Position numbers and translations under genes: made by a program. Shown piece by piece: positions 43,922-52,640 of a stretch of DNA of 64,000 nucleotides. The DNA is from CAZNGF01 sp964572855. Its GTDB lineage: Bacteria; Bipolaricaulota; Bipolaricaulia; RBG-16-55-9; JAJCYT01. Numbering within the stretch: position 1 is the first letter of the stretch; the number at the start of each line of letters is the position of its first letter. Below the pieces are notes generated by a model. The model searched no databases. It was not told the origin of the DNA and was given only the letters and a program-made list of their open reading frames with translations. The DNA is taken from contig CAZNGF010000002.1 of the NCBI GenBank assembly GCA_964572855.1, forward strand, positions 1 through 64,000. Reading direction: 5' to 3'.

Positions 43922-44866
43922 GTGGATAAACCAATCCTTATCTCCGGCAACGCAAATCCCGAACTCGCTTCCGAAATCGCAACGCACCTCGAACTTCCCC
44001 TCTGCAACGCAAGCATCCGCCGTTTCGAGGATGGAGAAATCAGCCTCTACATCAGCGAAACAGTCAGGGGGCATAACGTCTACGTCCTTCAACCCACCTG
44101 CCCCCCCGTCAACGACAACCTCATGGAACTCCTGCTCATCATCGATGCCCTCCGCCGCGCATCCGCTCGCCAAGTCACGGCCGTCATTCCCTACTTCGGA
44201 TATGCAAGGCAAGACAGAAAACACATCGGAAGGGTTCCAATCAGCGCCAAACTCGTCGCAAACTTGATCACAACGGCCGGCGCCCACCGCGTCCTCACCC
44301 TTGACCTTCACGCAGGCCAAATCCAGGGATTCTTCAACATCCCGGTTGACAACTTGCGACCCGACTACATCCTCGCCAATCATTTCCGCGACCTTCAAAG
44401 CGACCCGAACACCGTCATCGCCACCCCCGACATCGGCGGCGTCAAACGAGCCCGACAGCTAGCCGAACGCCTCAACCTCTCCCTCATCATCGTCGAGAAA
44501 AGACGCCTCTGGCAACAAGAACAAACCGAGGTCATGAACGTCATCGGCGACGTCGGCGGCAAAAAGGTCCTCCTCGTGGACGACATCCTCGCCTCGGGTG
44601 GCACCATCGTCAACGCCACCAAGGCCCTCCTCGCCAGCGGAGCACGCGAGATCTGGGCCGCCTGCACCCACGCCGTCTTCTCTTCAGGCGCCCTTCAAAA
44701 GCTCAACGACTCCCCTCTCAAACGCCTCGTCGTCACCAATTCCATTCCCGCCCGGCACGACGAAACACCCCTCGTCCAGCGCATCTCCATCGGCAAGCTG
44801 TTCGCCGAAACCATCAAACGGATCGACCATGGCGAGTCCGTCAGCAAGCTCTTCCCGCACGACTAA
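43922..44866 (+). CDS. prs: ribose-phosphate pyrophosphokinase
   Basis: 314 aa from a GTG at 43922 (AAGGA at spacing 8); an out-of-frame ATG lies 8 bases upstream. FGYARQDRK flexible-loop motif, TLDLHAGQIQGFF, and the PRPP-binding VLLVDDILASGGT are all present. Makes PRPP from ribose 5-phosphate and ATP, linking the ribose pathway to nucleotide synthesis. The gene and its surroundings use more A/T-ending codons than the left half of the window. Confidence 0.97.
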   Translation: MDKPILISGNANPELASEIATHLELPLCNASIRRFEDGEISLYISETVRGHNVYVLQPTCPPVNDNLMELLLIIDALRRASARQVTAVIPYFGYARQDRKHIGRVPISAKLVANLITTAGAHRVLTLDLHAGQIQGFFNIPVDNLRPDYILANHFRDLQSDPNTVIATPDIGGVKRARQLAERLNLSLIIVEKRRLWQQEQTEVMNVIGDVGGKKVLLVDDILASGGTIVNATKALLASGAREIWAACTHAVFSSGALQKLNDSPLKRLVVTNSIPARHDETPLVQRISIGKLFAETIKRIDHGESVSKLFPHD

Positions 44867-44876
44867 CCCCCTCGGC

Positions 44877-44906
44877 TTGACGTTCACTGATCCTTTCCGG
44901 TATACA
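44877..44906 (+). promoter_or_regulatory. promoter of the beta-helix gene
   Basis: TTGACG at 44877-44882 and TATACA at 44901-44906, spacer 18, about 107 bases upstream of the ATG. Confidence 0.55.
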
Positions 44907-45013
44907 AGATCAAAAAGGGCAAGCCAACTGCCATTCAACACCGCCCAAAACCCACCGAGGAGGTGAGCGCTTCGCACTTCCAATCGTCTGCCCAACACAT
45001 CAAGGAGGTTGCC

Positions 45014-46081
45014 ATGACACAAAGAAATTCGTTCGTCGCGGCATTGTCACTACTGGCCGTTCTCGCCTTCGCCGCACCGACAACCGCCGAAACCCTGAGC
45101 GTCTGCCCATCCGGTTGCAGCTTCAATTCGCTCCAATCGGCCGTCGCCAACGCCTCAAAGGGCGACGTCATTGCCCTCGGCGCCGGCACCTTCATCGGCC
45201 CCGTCCGCATAGACAAATCACTCACCATCAAGGGACAAGGCGCTTCCTCCACCATCGTCGGCGGCGGCCTCATCGTCGGCGGCGTCAACCTCGACGTCCG
45301 CATCGAATCCGTGACACTCACCCGTGGGCTAAACGGGCTCGCCGTCCTTGGTATCTCCAATGTCGTCGTCCAGGACGTCACCATCGCCGAGAACATCGCC
45401 GACGGCGTCCTCGTCACCGACCGCTCGCTCGCCACCCTCTACAATGTCGACGTCGTCCGCAACGGTTCGGTCCTCGCTGGCAATCCCGTCGGGGCCGGCC
45501 TCTCCGCCAACGGCGCCGGCCGCATCGTCACCTCCGACGTCACCATCGCCGAAAACGTCAGCGCGGGGGTGGCCGCCTTCGGCCAGTCCAACGTCCAGCT
45601 CGGTACCCTGACCCAGGTGCTACGCAACGGCACCGCCCAAGGCATCGTCCCCGGTTTCGGCGGCGAGGGCATCGTCTTCGGCGGAACCTCCACCGGTACC
45701 GTGGACGCCGTCCTCGTCCAGGCCAACGGCGCCGCGGGCATCGCCGTGCGGGAGTCCGCCAACGTCACCATCCGCAACACCCAGGTACTGCAGAACGCGG
45801 GCGTTGGCATCCAAATTGGCGGTCCTGTCTCCAGCAATCCCGACGTCGAACTCACCGCAACCGCCAAGGTCGAAAACACCAAGGTTGCCCAAAACGGTTC
45901 CCACGGCATCCTCCTCGGCGACCTCGCCAAGGTGCTCGAATCCGCTATCGCTACCCTCCTTGGCAACGGCATCACCGACAACGGCGCCTGCGGGATCGCC
46001 CTGGAAAGCCACGCGGCCGACGCCACCATGGAAAACAATTTCCTCTCGGGCAATCCCGGGGGATCGGTCTGCCAACTCTAA
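45014..46081 (+). CDS. secreted right-handed parallel beta-helix protein
   Basis: 355 aa from ATG 45014 with AAGGAGG at spacing 6. Signal peptide residues 1-26. CPSGCSFNSLQSAVANASKGD starts a NosD/pectate-lyase-like repeat region (segments CPSGCSFNSLQSAV and GDVIALGAGTFIG), followed by about ten coils with N-x-V/I ladders (VVVQDVTIAEN, VRESANVTIRN, VLRNGTAQG). Polysaccharide lyase or adhesion role possible; no catalytic residues identified. Operon with the Liv-type importer, 14 bases ahead. Confidence 0.8.
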   Translation: MTQRNSFVAALSLLAVLAFAAPTTAETLSVCPSGCSFNSLQSAVANASKGDVIALGAGTFIGPVRIDKSLTIKGQGASSTIVGGGLIVGGVNLDVRIESVTLTRGLNGLAVLGISNVVVQDVTIAENIADGVLVTDRSLATLYNVDVVRNGSVLAGNPVGAGLSANGAGRIVTSDVTIAENVSAGVAAFGQSNVQLGTLTQVLRNGTAQGIVPGFGGEGIVFGGTSTGTVDAVLVQANGAAGIAVRESANVTIRNTQVLQNAGVGIQIGGPVSSNPDVELTATAKVENTKVAQNGSHGILLGDLAKVLESAIATLLGNGITDNGACGIALESHAADATMENNFLSGNPGGSVCQL

Positions 46082-46095
46082 TCAAGGAGGTTCCC

Positions 46096-47409
46096 ATGAC
46101 TCATACCAAACACGCGCTTAATCGTCGTCAGTTCATCAAAACGCTGGGCGCCGGGGCCGCAGCCCTCTCCCTCTCCGGCCAACTCGGACCTTGGGTCCAC
46201 GGGCAGCAGCCGTTCGTCATCGGCATGGCCAATCCCCTCTCCACCTTCTTCGGCCAAGCCGCCGAAAAAGCGCTCCGCCTGCGAATTCAGCAGATCAACG
46301 CCGACGGCGGCCTCATGGGCCGCCCCCTCTCTCTGGCGGTCTCCGACAGCGCCGGCCGACCCGACCAGGCGCTGCGCGCCGTCCAGGATCTCGTCCTCTC
46401 GCAGGGCGCCAACGTCCTCACCGGCTTCTTCTTCAGTGAAGAGCTCCTGGGTGCCCTGCCCTCGCTCCCGGCCTTCAAGAAAATCCTGCTCGGCACCGGC
46501 GCCTCCACGCCCATCGCCACCATACAGGTCCAGCAGGATTACGACAGCTTCAAGTACTTCTTCCGCGTCGGCCCGACCAACTCCTTCTTCATCCTCCAGT
46601 CCCTCGCGCAATTCGCGCGCGGCTACGTTGAAGGCGTCCTTAAATGGTCGAGCATCGTCGTCCTCGCCGAGGATGCCGCCTGGACACAGGCTGTCACCGA
46701 CAGCCTCCCGACCCTGCTCCAGGCCTTTGGCTCATCACTCCAAATCGCCGACACCATTCGCTACGCCGAGGACACCACCGACTTCAGCTCCATCTTCCAG
46801 CGCGCCGAGGACACGGGCGCCGACGGCATCGTCACCGTCATGGCCCACACCGGCCTGCGTCCCACCACGCAGTGGGCTCAGGGCGAGGTGCCCATGCCCA
46901 TGGTCGGCATCAACGTACAGGCCCAGGACGGTCGCTTCGACGACCTCAGCGGGGGCAACGCCGAATCCGTCGTTACCTTCACCTCCGGCGCCAAAGCGCC
47001 CATCACCCCCAAGACCGTCCCCTTCGTCGACGCTTTCTCGTCCTTTACGGACTTCCTGCCCGACGTGACCATCCCGTCCTACAACGCCTTCGCTTCCACC
47101 GACGCCATCGACGTGCTCCTCGACAGCGTCGAGCGCGCCGGCGTGCTGCCCGACACCGACGCCAATACGGACAAGGTCATCGAGGCCATGGAAGGGACCG
47201 ACATCGTCGGGACCCAGGGCAACGTCTCGTTCTACCAGGTGGGCGAAACCGGGGTCTCGCCCGTCCGCCCGGACCTCGCCTTCCCCCACGACATCCGCTT
47301 CGAGTCCGCACAGGGGGTTTGGGTCCAGTGGCAAAGCGGCGCGCTCGAGGTCCTGTTCCCTCTGGAACTGGCCTCGTCCGAATTCGTGCTTCCGCCCTGG
47401 TTGCGCTAG
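46096..47409 (+). CDS. Liv-type ABC substrate-binding protein
   Basis: 437 aa. N-terminal twin-arginine signal NRRQFIKTLGAGAAALSL; type I periplasmic-binding fold (FVIGMANPLSTFFGQAAEKAL, RIQQINADGGLMGRPL, DLVLSQGANVLTGFF, NYNAFASTDAIDVLLDSV-like YNAFASTDAIDVL). Related proteins bind branched-chain amino acids, urea or amides. SD AAGGAGG. Ligand unknown. Second Tat-type binding protein in the window. Confidence 0.92.
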   Translation: MTHTKHALNRRQFIKTLGAGAAALSLSGQLGPWVHGQQPFVIGMANPLSTFFGQAAEKALRLRIQQINADGGLMGRPLSLAVSDSAGRPDQALRAVQDLVLSQGANVLTGFFFSEELLGALPSLPAFKKILLGTGASTPIATIQVQQDYDSFKYFFRVGPTNSFFILQSLAQFARGYVEGVLKWSSIVVLAEDAAWTQAVTDSLPTLLQAFGSSLQIADTIRYAEDTTDFSSIFQRAEDTGADGIVTVMAHTGLRPTTQWAQGEVPMPMVGINVQAQDGRFDDLSGGNAESVVTFTSGAKAPITPKTVPFVDAFSSFTDFLPDVTIPSYNAFASTDAIDVLLDSVERAGVLPDTDANTDKVIEAMEGTDIVGTQGNVSFYQVGETGVSPVRPDLAFPHDIRFESAQGVWVQWQSGALEVLFPLELASSEFVLPPWLR

Positions 47410-47449
47410 ACAAAGGCGTGACCACCACAACCGACACCGATCATACGTG

Positions 47450-47487
47450 CCGGGAAGGCCTGCTCCCGTGGGCCTTCCCGGTCTTCT
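47450..47487 (+). terminator. attenuating hairpin between binding protein and permeases
   Basis: Perfect 11-bp stem CCGGGAAGGCC / GGCCTTCCCGG (47450-47460 with 47471-47481), then TCTTCT. It would let only part of the transcription reach the permeases, giving more binding protein, as is common for ABC importers. Confidence 0.65.
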
Positions 47488-47496
47488 AGGAGAACC

Positions 47497-48357
47497 ATGG
47501 GTGCAGCGCTCGACATCCTCGTCCTCGGCTTCCTGATCAGCTCCCTCTACGCACTGGCCGCCGTCGGTTTCACCATGATCTTCGGCGTCGCCGGCGTCCT
47601 CAATCTTGCCCACGGCGCCTTCGTCATGGTCGGCGCCTACTTGGCCATCTGGGCCAGCTCCTTCATGAACTGGAACATCTATGCCGCTACCCTCATCGCC
47701 GTCGCCGGCATGGCCGTCATCGCACCTATCGTCTACATCGTCTTTGTCCGTCCCATCATCCATCGGCCCGTCACGGTCTTTCTGGCCACCCTCCTGCTCG
47801 CCTTCATCATCGAGCAGGGTATGATCCTTTTGTTCTCCGTCAGCCCACGCACGCTCACCCCGCTGGTCTCCGGTGGCTTCTCCCTGCTCGGTATCAACAT
47901 CACTTGGAATCGCTTGATCGCCAGCGTCGTCGCGCTCGTCTCCATCGCCGCCCTCTGGCTTTTCGTCACCCGCACGCGCACGGGCAAGGCCATCTCCGCC
48001 CTCTCCATGGAACGGGTCGGCGCCGCGCTCGTCGGGATCAACGAGTACCGCATCCAGTTGATCGTCTGGGGGCTATCCGGCGCGCTTTCCGCCGTCGCCG
48101 GCGTCTTCCTCACCTCCTTCCTCGGCATGAGCCCCTTCGGCGGCAGGGTCCCACTGGTCGTCTCTTTCTCCATCGTCGTCCTCGGCGGCCTCGGAAGCAT
48201 CCCGGGCTCGCTTTGGGCCGCCTACATCATCGGCTACGCCGAAACGATCACCACCCAGTTCCTCCCCGAAGCGCGTGGCCTGCCCTCGCTAATCATCCTG
48301 CTCGCCATCCTCGCGCTGCGCCCTCAAGGCCTCTTTGGAAGGGGGGCCGAGGCATGA
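47497..48357 (+). CDS. Liv-type ABC permease LivH-like
   Basis: 286 aa, about eight membrane helices; GVAGVLNLAHGAFVMVGAYLA, KAISALSMERVGAALVGINE and VLGGLGSIPGSLWAA are signatures of LivH. Pairs with the next gene. ATG after AGGAG. Confidence 0.94.
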   Translation: MGAALDILVLGFLISSLYALAAVGFTMIFGVAGVLNLAHGAFVMVGAYLAIWASSFMNWNIYAATLIAVAGMAVIAPIVYIVFVRPIIHRPVTVFLATLLLAFIIEQGMILLFSVSPRTLTPLVSGGFSLLGINITWNRLIASVVALVSIAALWLFVTRTRTGKAISALSMERVGAALVGINEYRIQLIVWGLSGALSAVAGVFLTSFLGMSPFGGRVPLVVSFSIVVLGGLGSIPGSLWAAYIIGYAETITTQFLPEARGLPSLIILLAILALRPQGLFGRGAEA

Positions 48358-49361
48358 GTAAACGCGCTCTGGTCAAACGCTTTCCCGACGAGTACTACTG
48401 GCTCGCCCTGCTCGCCCTCGTCCTCGTCTCGCTGCCCGCCCTCGGCTCGCTCAATGCGCTCACCATCCTCACCATGGCCAACATCTGGGCGGTCTTTGCG
48501 ATCAGTTGGGACATCCTCTCCGGCTACACCGGCCAGATCAGCTTCGGACACGCCTTCTTCATCGGCCTTGGGGGCTACGCCAGCGCCCTCATCTCCGTCA
48601 CGCTCGCCTGGCCGCTCCCGCTGGCCATCCTCGCCGGTGGTTGCGTCGCCGCGCTCGGCGGCCTCTTGCTCGCGCTGCTCACCACGCGCCTGCACGGCCC
48701 CTATCTGTCTCTGGTCACCCTCGTCGCCGCGCTCGGCACCGAGAAGATCATCCGCCTGCTCAAGATCCAGAGCACCGGCGCTGAGGGCGCCATCATCGGC
48801 TTCGAACCGCTCATCGGCTTCGAGCACGGCCTCGAGCACTTCATCCGCGCGCCGTACTTCTACTCGACCGCCCTGCTCCTGACCATCGCGCTGCTAGCCG
48901 TCGTCCTCGCCCGCTCTCGGATCGGCAAGGTCTTCGTCGCGCTGCGCGAAAGCGAACAGGCCACCGAAGCCGCCGGACTCAACACCACCAAGTACAAGCT
49001 ACTCGCCTTCGTCGTCAGCGGCTTCATCGCCGGCGTCGGCGGCGCTTTCTACGCCCACTACCAGGGCAGCGTCTCCCCGGCCTCCCACTTCGCCCTCGAG
49101 ATCTCGATCTTCTGCATCGTCGCCTCGGTCATCGGCGGCATGGGCACCGTCGTCGGTCCCATCGCCGGCGCCTTCATCTACAAAGTCCCCGAGGAAACCC
49201 TGCGCTTCCTGGGCAACTGGCGCTACTTCGCCCTGGCCGCCATCGCCCTGGCCGTGCTCTATTTCCTCCCCAAGGGCTTCCTCACCGAGGTCCGCCTCCT
49301 TCTCTTCCGCGTTCTCCGTCGCCTGCGCCGTAGAAACAAGCCGCCCTCGGCGGTATCATAA
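48354..49361 (+). CDS. Liv-type ABC permease LivM-like
   Basis: 335 aa; ATG overlaps the livH-like stop. SGYTGQISFGHAFFIGLGGYAS, RLHGPYLSLVTLVAALGTEKI, AFVVSGFIAGVGGAFYAHYQG and IGGMGTVVGPIAGAF identify LivM. No LivG/LivF ATPase follows; the next gene is a GTPase. Confidence 0.94.
   Translation: MSKRALVKRFPDEYYWLALLALVLVSLPALGSLNALTILTMANIWAVFAISWDILSGYTGQISFGHAFFIGLGGYASALISVTLAWPLPLAILAGGCVAALGGLLLALLTTRLHGPYLSLVTLVAALGTEKIIRLLKIQSTGAEGAIIGFEPLIGFEHGLEHFIRAPYFYSTALLLTIALLAVVLARSRIGKVFVALRESEQATEAAGLNTTKYKLLAFVVSGFIAGVGGAFYAHYQGSVSPASHFALEISIFCIVASVIGGMGTVVGPIAGAFIYKVPEETLRFLGNWRYFALAAIALAVLYFLPKGFLTEVRLLLFRVLRRLRRRNKPPSAVS
49354..49359 (+). promoter_or_regulatory. -10 element at the GTPase gene (leaderless start)
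   Basis: TATCAT ends 6 bases before the ATG at 49366; no SD precedes that ATG. The -35 region (TAGAAA) is weak. Confidence 0.35.
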
Positions 49362-49365
49362 ACCC

Positions 49366-50349
49366 ATGCCGGCGAACCTGACCCCGCAGTACCACAAGGC
49401 CGAACAGCGCTACAAAGCTGCCAAGACCCCCGACGAAAAGCTCGCGGCGCTCCAAGAGATGCTTGCCCAGCTCCCCAAGCACAAGGGCACCGAGAAGATC
49501 CAGGCCCAACTCAAACGCAAGCTCTCCAAGCTCAGGGAACAAGCCCAAAACGCGCCCAAGAAAAAAAGCAGCGGGGCCGCCTACGACGCCATCGACCGCG
49601 AAGGCGCCGGCCAAATCGCCCTGGTCGGCCTACCCAACAGCGGCAAATCCACCCTCATCAACCACCTCACCAACGCCACCTCCGAGGTCGCCGACTTCCC
49701 CTTCTCGACCTTCAAGCCCGTCATCGGTATGGCACCTTACGAGGACGTCCAAATCCAGCTCGTCGACCTCCCGCCCGTCTCGCAAGCATACACCGAGGGG
49801 TGGGTCTACAGCTTGGTGCGCAATGCCGACCGGATCTGCATCCTGCTCGACCTCGCGGCGGGCGACCCCGAGCAGGGCTGGCGCGACCTCCTCGCCCTCC
49901 TCGAAACCGCCAAACTCCAGGTCGTTGGCCAAGCGACCCCGTCGGGTTTCGGCCCCAGCACCGGGGTCCACAAGGCCCTCCTCCTCGGCACCAAAGCCGA
50001 CGCGGCCGCCCCCGCCCGCCGCCAACGGTTCGAGGACGCCTTCGCCGCCGACTTCGCTTGCCTCACCGTCGGCGCCCACGATCCGCTTGACCCGCTCCGC
50101 CGTGCACTCTTCGACCTGCTCGATGTCATCCGCGTCTACAGCAAGGAGCCCGGCAAGCCCGCCGACACCAATACCCCCTTCACGCTCGCGCGCGGCAGCA
50201 CCGCCATCGACCTCGCCCGCGCCATCCACCGCGACCTCGAACAGGGCTTCCAGTTCGCCCGCCTCTGGGGCTCCGGCCAGTTCGACGGCCAGCGCATCCA
50301 GCGCGACCACGTGCTGCAAGACCGCGACGTGGTCGAGATCCACGCCTAG
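49366..50349 (+). CDS. DRG-like GTPase with TGS domain
   Basis: 327 aa. Residues 1-70 are a Lys-rich helical coil. The G domain has P-loop GLPNSGKST (89-97), switch region SEVADFPFSTFKPVIG, G3 DLPPVSQAY (in place of DxxG) and G4 TKAD. The C-terminal TGS domain (LARGSTAIDLARAIHRDLE... VVEIHA) mirrors archaeal/eukaryotic DRG and bacterial Obg relatives. Probably a ribosome-associated GTPase. Leaderless start likely. Confidence 0.88.
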   Translation: MPANLTPQYHKAEQRYKAAKTPDEKLAALQEMLAQLPKHKGTEKIQAQLKRKLSKLREQAQNAPKKKSSGAAYDAIDREGAGQIALVGLPNSGKSTLINHLTNATSEVADFPFSTFKPVIGMAPYEDVQIQLVDLPPVSQAYTEGWVYSLVRNADRICILLDLAAGDPEQGWRDLLALLETAKLQVVGQATPSGFGPSTGVHKALLLGTKADAAAPARRQRFEDAFAADFACLTVGAHDPLDPLRRALFDLLDVIRVYSKEPGKPADTNTPFTLARGSTAIDLARAIHRDLEQGFQFARLWGSGQFDGQRIQRDHVLQDRDVVEIHA

Positions 50350-50358
50350 CGCTAAAAC

Positions 50359-50444
50359 GTCATTCCCGTTTCACAAGCAGATCCCTGCGCGAGTTAAACG
50401 TAGAGGCGAGCAGCCCGCGCACGAAAGGCGCGTAGCGGGATGAC
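50359..50444. repeat. short inverted-repeat-bounded element, REP/MITE-like
   Basis: GTCATTCCCG at 50359-50368 is mirrored by CGGGATGAC at 50436-50444, bounding 86 bases downstream of the GTPase. GTCATTCCCG-type termini are common in dispersed palindromic elements. No second copy exists in this window, so the call is tentative. The rest of the 50350-50654 gap holds no convincing gene. Confidence 0.35.
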
Positions 50445-50600
50445 AAGCGAGAGCGAACAAGGGCTGGGGTAAAGGGCGGGACGCGTCAGGCCTCGTCGTA
50501 GGGCAGGCTGCTCGAAGCGCACCGTCGGGATGGAGGCGCGCCCTTCCATGTAGGGCTTTGCCACGCGGTCCATCACGCGCCCTGGGGAAAGGAAAAGTAC

Positions 50601-50627
50601 GAGGGGAAGCCTCTAGGGCTTCCCCTC
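50601..50627 (-). terminator. terminator of the ribose operon
   Basis: 11-bp stem GAGGGGAAGCC / GGCTTCCCCTC with a 5-base loop; on the minus strand it is followed by GTACTTTTCCTTTCC. It lies 28 bases past the rbsB stop. Confidence 0.8.
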
Positions 50628-50654
50628 GCGCGCGGTCATCCTGACTTGATAAGT

Positions 50655-51623
50655 TTAGAGGTCGGCGGCCGTGATGACCTGGACCTCAACGGGCATGAAC
50701 TGACCGTTCTCCAGTTGGCTGAAGATGAGCGAATTCAGCGCCACCAAGCGACCGGCACTCACACCCAACTGACCCATCAGCGCGGGCTGCTGGGCGATGG
50801 TCGCGTCCATGTTGCCCATGCCGATTTGCTCCAGCGCTTGCCCGATGGCGTCGAAGCCCACCACCAGGATGCGCTCTCCGTTGGGACGGGTAGCCCCGGC
50901 CTGTTGGATCGCCTGCAACGCCCCCAGCGCCATGGAGTCGTTGGCAGCCACCACGGCGTCGATCTGATTGGGGTTGGCCTGCAGGATGTTCTGCATCACG
51001 CTTAAGCCCTCGGCTTGGTCGAAGCCGGCAGGCTGGTTGGCAATGATCTCGATGCCCGGCGCGATTTGCGCCAGCTCGTCCTCGAAGCCCTGCTTGCGGT
51101 CGCGGGCGGCCGAGGTGCCGGGGATGCCCTCCAGCTCGACCACGCTGCCGGATCCGCCTAACTGTTCGTTGATGAAGCGGGCCTGCAACCGGCCACCGAA
51201 CACGTTATCGGAGGCGATCTGGGCGACCACCTGTGCGCCTGAACTGGTGTCGATGCCGCGGTCGATGGCAAACACCGGGATGCCGGCGTCGTTGGCTTGG
51301 CGCACCGCGGGTACGATGCCCGCGCTGTCAACGGGATTGATCAGCAACACGTCCACGCCTTGCTGGATCAGGTCCTGCACGTCGGATACCTGTTTGCTCA
51401 GGTCGTTCTGCGCGTCGGTCACCACCAGGTTGGCGCCCACGAGATCGGCTTCCTGCTGGGCGCCTTCCTGCACGCTCACGAAGAAGGGGTTGTTCAGGGT
51501 CGAAAGCGACAAACCGAAGGTGAGGTCCTCGCCCTGCGCCTGACCGCTGATGCTCCCGAGGGGGAGCGCCAACAGGGCCAGCGCCAGGGCCAATAGCGAA
51601 AACGTTTTGATGGGGTGAGACAT
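50655..51623 (-). CDS. rbsB: ribose-type ABC substrate-binding protein
   Basis: 322 aa; ATG with AAGGAGG at spacing about 6. Signal peptide residues 1-30. RbsB-like motifs: GLSLSTLNNPFFVSVQEGAQ, LLINPVDSAGIVPAVRQAN, VFAIDRGID, VVAANDSMALGALQAI. Last gene of the operon and separated from rbsC by 54 bases. Ribose specificity is inferred from rbsD/rbsK in the operon. Confidence 0.93.
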   Translation of the reverse strand: MSHPIKTFSLLALALALLALPLGSISGQAQGEDLTFGLSLSTLNNPFFVSVQEGAQQEADLVGANLVVTDAQNDLSKQVSDVQDLIQQGVDVLLINPVDSAGIVPAVRQANDAGIPVFAIDRGIDTSSGAQVVAQIASDNVFGGRLQARFINEQLGGSGSVVELEGIPGTSAARDRKQGFEDELAQIAPGIEIIANQPAGFDQAEGLSVMQNILQANPNQIDAVVAANDSMALGALQAIQQAGATRPNGERILVVGFDAIGQALEQIGMGNMDATIAQQPALMGQLGVSAGRLVALNSLIFSQLENGQFMPVEVQVITAADL

Positions 51624-51677
51624 TTTGGCCTCCTTGGTCGGATGGTTGGGTTGAGAATGGACCCTCTATCCCATCTA

Positions 51678-52640
51678 TCACTCCTTTCCGCGCAGGGTTC
51701 GCTCGACCAGCAGCGCGACCAGGATGACCACGCCTTTCGTGATCTGCTGCCAATACGCTTGCACGTTCATGAGGTTGAGACCGTTGGAGATGATCTGCAG
51801 GATGATGGCGCCGACCAGCGTCTTGGCCACGCTGCCGCGGCCGCCGTAGAGGCTTGCCCCGCCCAGCACCACGGTGGCGATGACGTCCAGCTCCCAGCCC
51901 GTGGCGGCGGTGGGCTGGGCGGAGTCCAGACGCGCGGTCAGCATGATGCCCCCCAGCCCCGCCAGTGCGCCGGCCAGCGCAAAGACCGCGATCTTGATTC
52001 CCTTGACGTTGACGCCGGTCAGCTCGACCGCGCGCTTGTTCGACCCGATGGCGTAGATGTAGCGCCCCCATTGCGTGTCGCGCAGGAACAGCCAGGCCAA
52101 CACGTAGAGCACCAGCATGATCAAGATCGGCGTGGGCACGGGGCCGATGGAGGACCAACTCAGCTGGGAAAACGTCTCCCCCAGCCCGAAAATGGGCCGG
52201 CCCCCGGTAAACAGCAGCACGAGCCCGCGCCCGATCGAGAGCATCCCCAGCGTCACGATGAACGACGGGATGCCTCCCAGCACCGTAAACAGCCCGTTGA
52301 TCAGGCCCGCCAGCGCGCCCACGCCCAGGCCCGCGCCCACCGCCAGCGCCAGCCAGGCCAGCTCCGGGACGTTCGGCGGCATGCTGGTGATGACCCCCGC
52401 GGTGATCGCGCCGGCCAGCGCGGCCACCGAGCCCACCGACAGGTCGATCTCGGCCATCAGGATCACCTTGGTGACGCCGATCGCGATGATGGCGATCATG
52501 GCCACCTGGGTGCCGATGTTGAGCAGGTTCGACGCGCTCAAGAAATGCGGGCTCAGCTGCGACATGGCCAGCACGAGCAGGGCCAGCACCGCGTAGATGC
52601 CGTAGTCCAGCGCCAGCCGGCGCCATCGCTCACGCGTCAT
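51678..52640 (-). CDS. rbsC: ribose-type ABC permease
   Basis: 320 aa from ATG 52638-52640, overlapping the ATPase stop. Eight to ten membrane helices; AEIDLSVGSVAALAGAI, GGIPSFIVTLGMLSIGRG and the ELDVIATVVLGGASLYGGRGS motif typify RbsC. Forms a homodimeric channel. Confidence 0.94.
   Translation of the reverse strand: MTRERWRRLALDYGIYAVLALLVLAMSQLSPHFLSASNLLNIGTQVAMIAIIAIGVTKVILMAEIDLSVGSVAALAGAITAGVITSMPPNVPELAWLALAVGAGLGVGALAGLINGLFTVLGGIPSFIVTLGMLSIGRGLVLLFTGGRPIFGLGETFSQLSWSSIGPVPTPILIMLVLYVLAWLFLRDTQWGRYIYAIGSNKRAVELTGVNVKGIKIAVFALAGALAGLGGIMLTARLDSAQPTAATGWELDVIATVVLGGASLYGGRGSVAKTLVGAIILQIISNGLNLMNVQAYWQQITKGVVILVALLVERTLRGKE

Noticed and set aside
50465..50576. Minus-strand ORF of about 60 codons (starts MMDRVAKPYMEGRA)
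   Set aside because: No SD, lies beyond the ribose-operon terminator on the same strand, and the reading looks frameshifted; not supportable as a gene.
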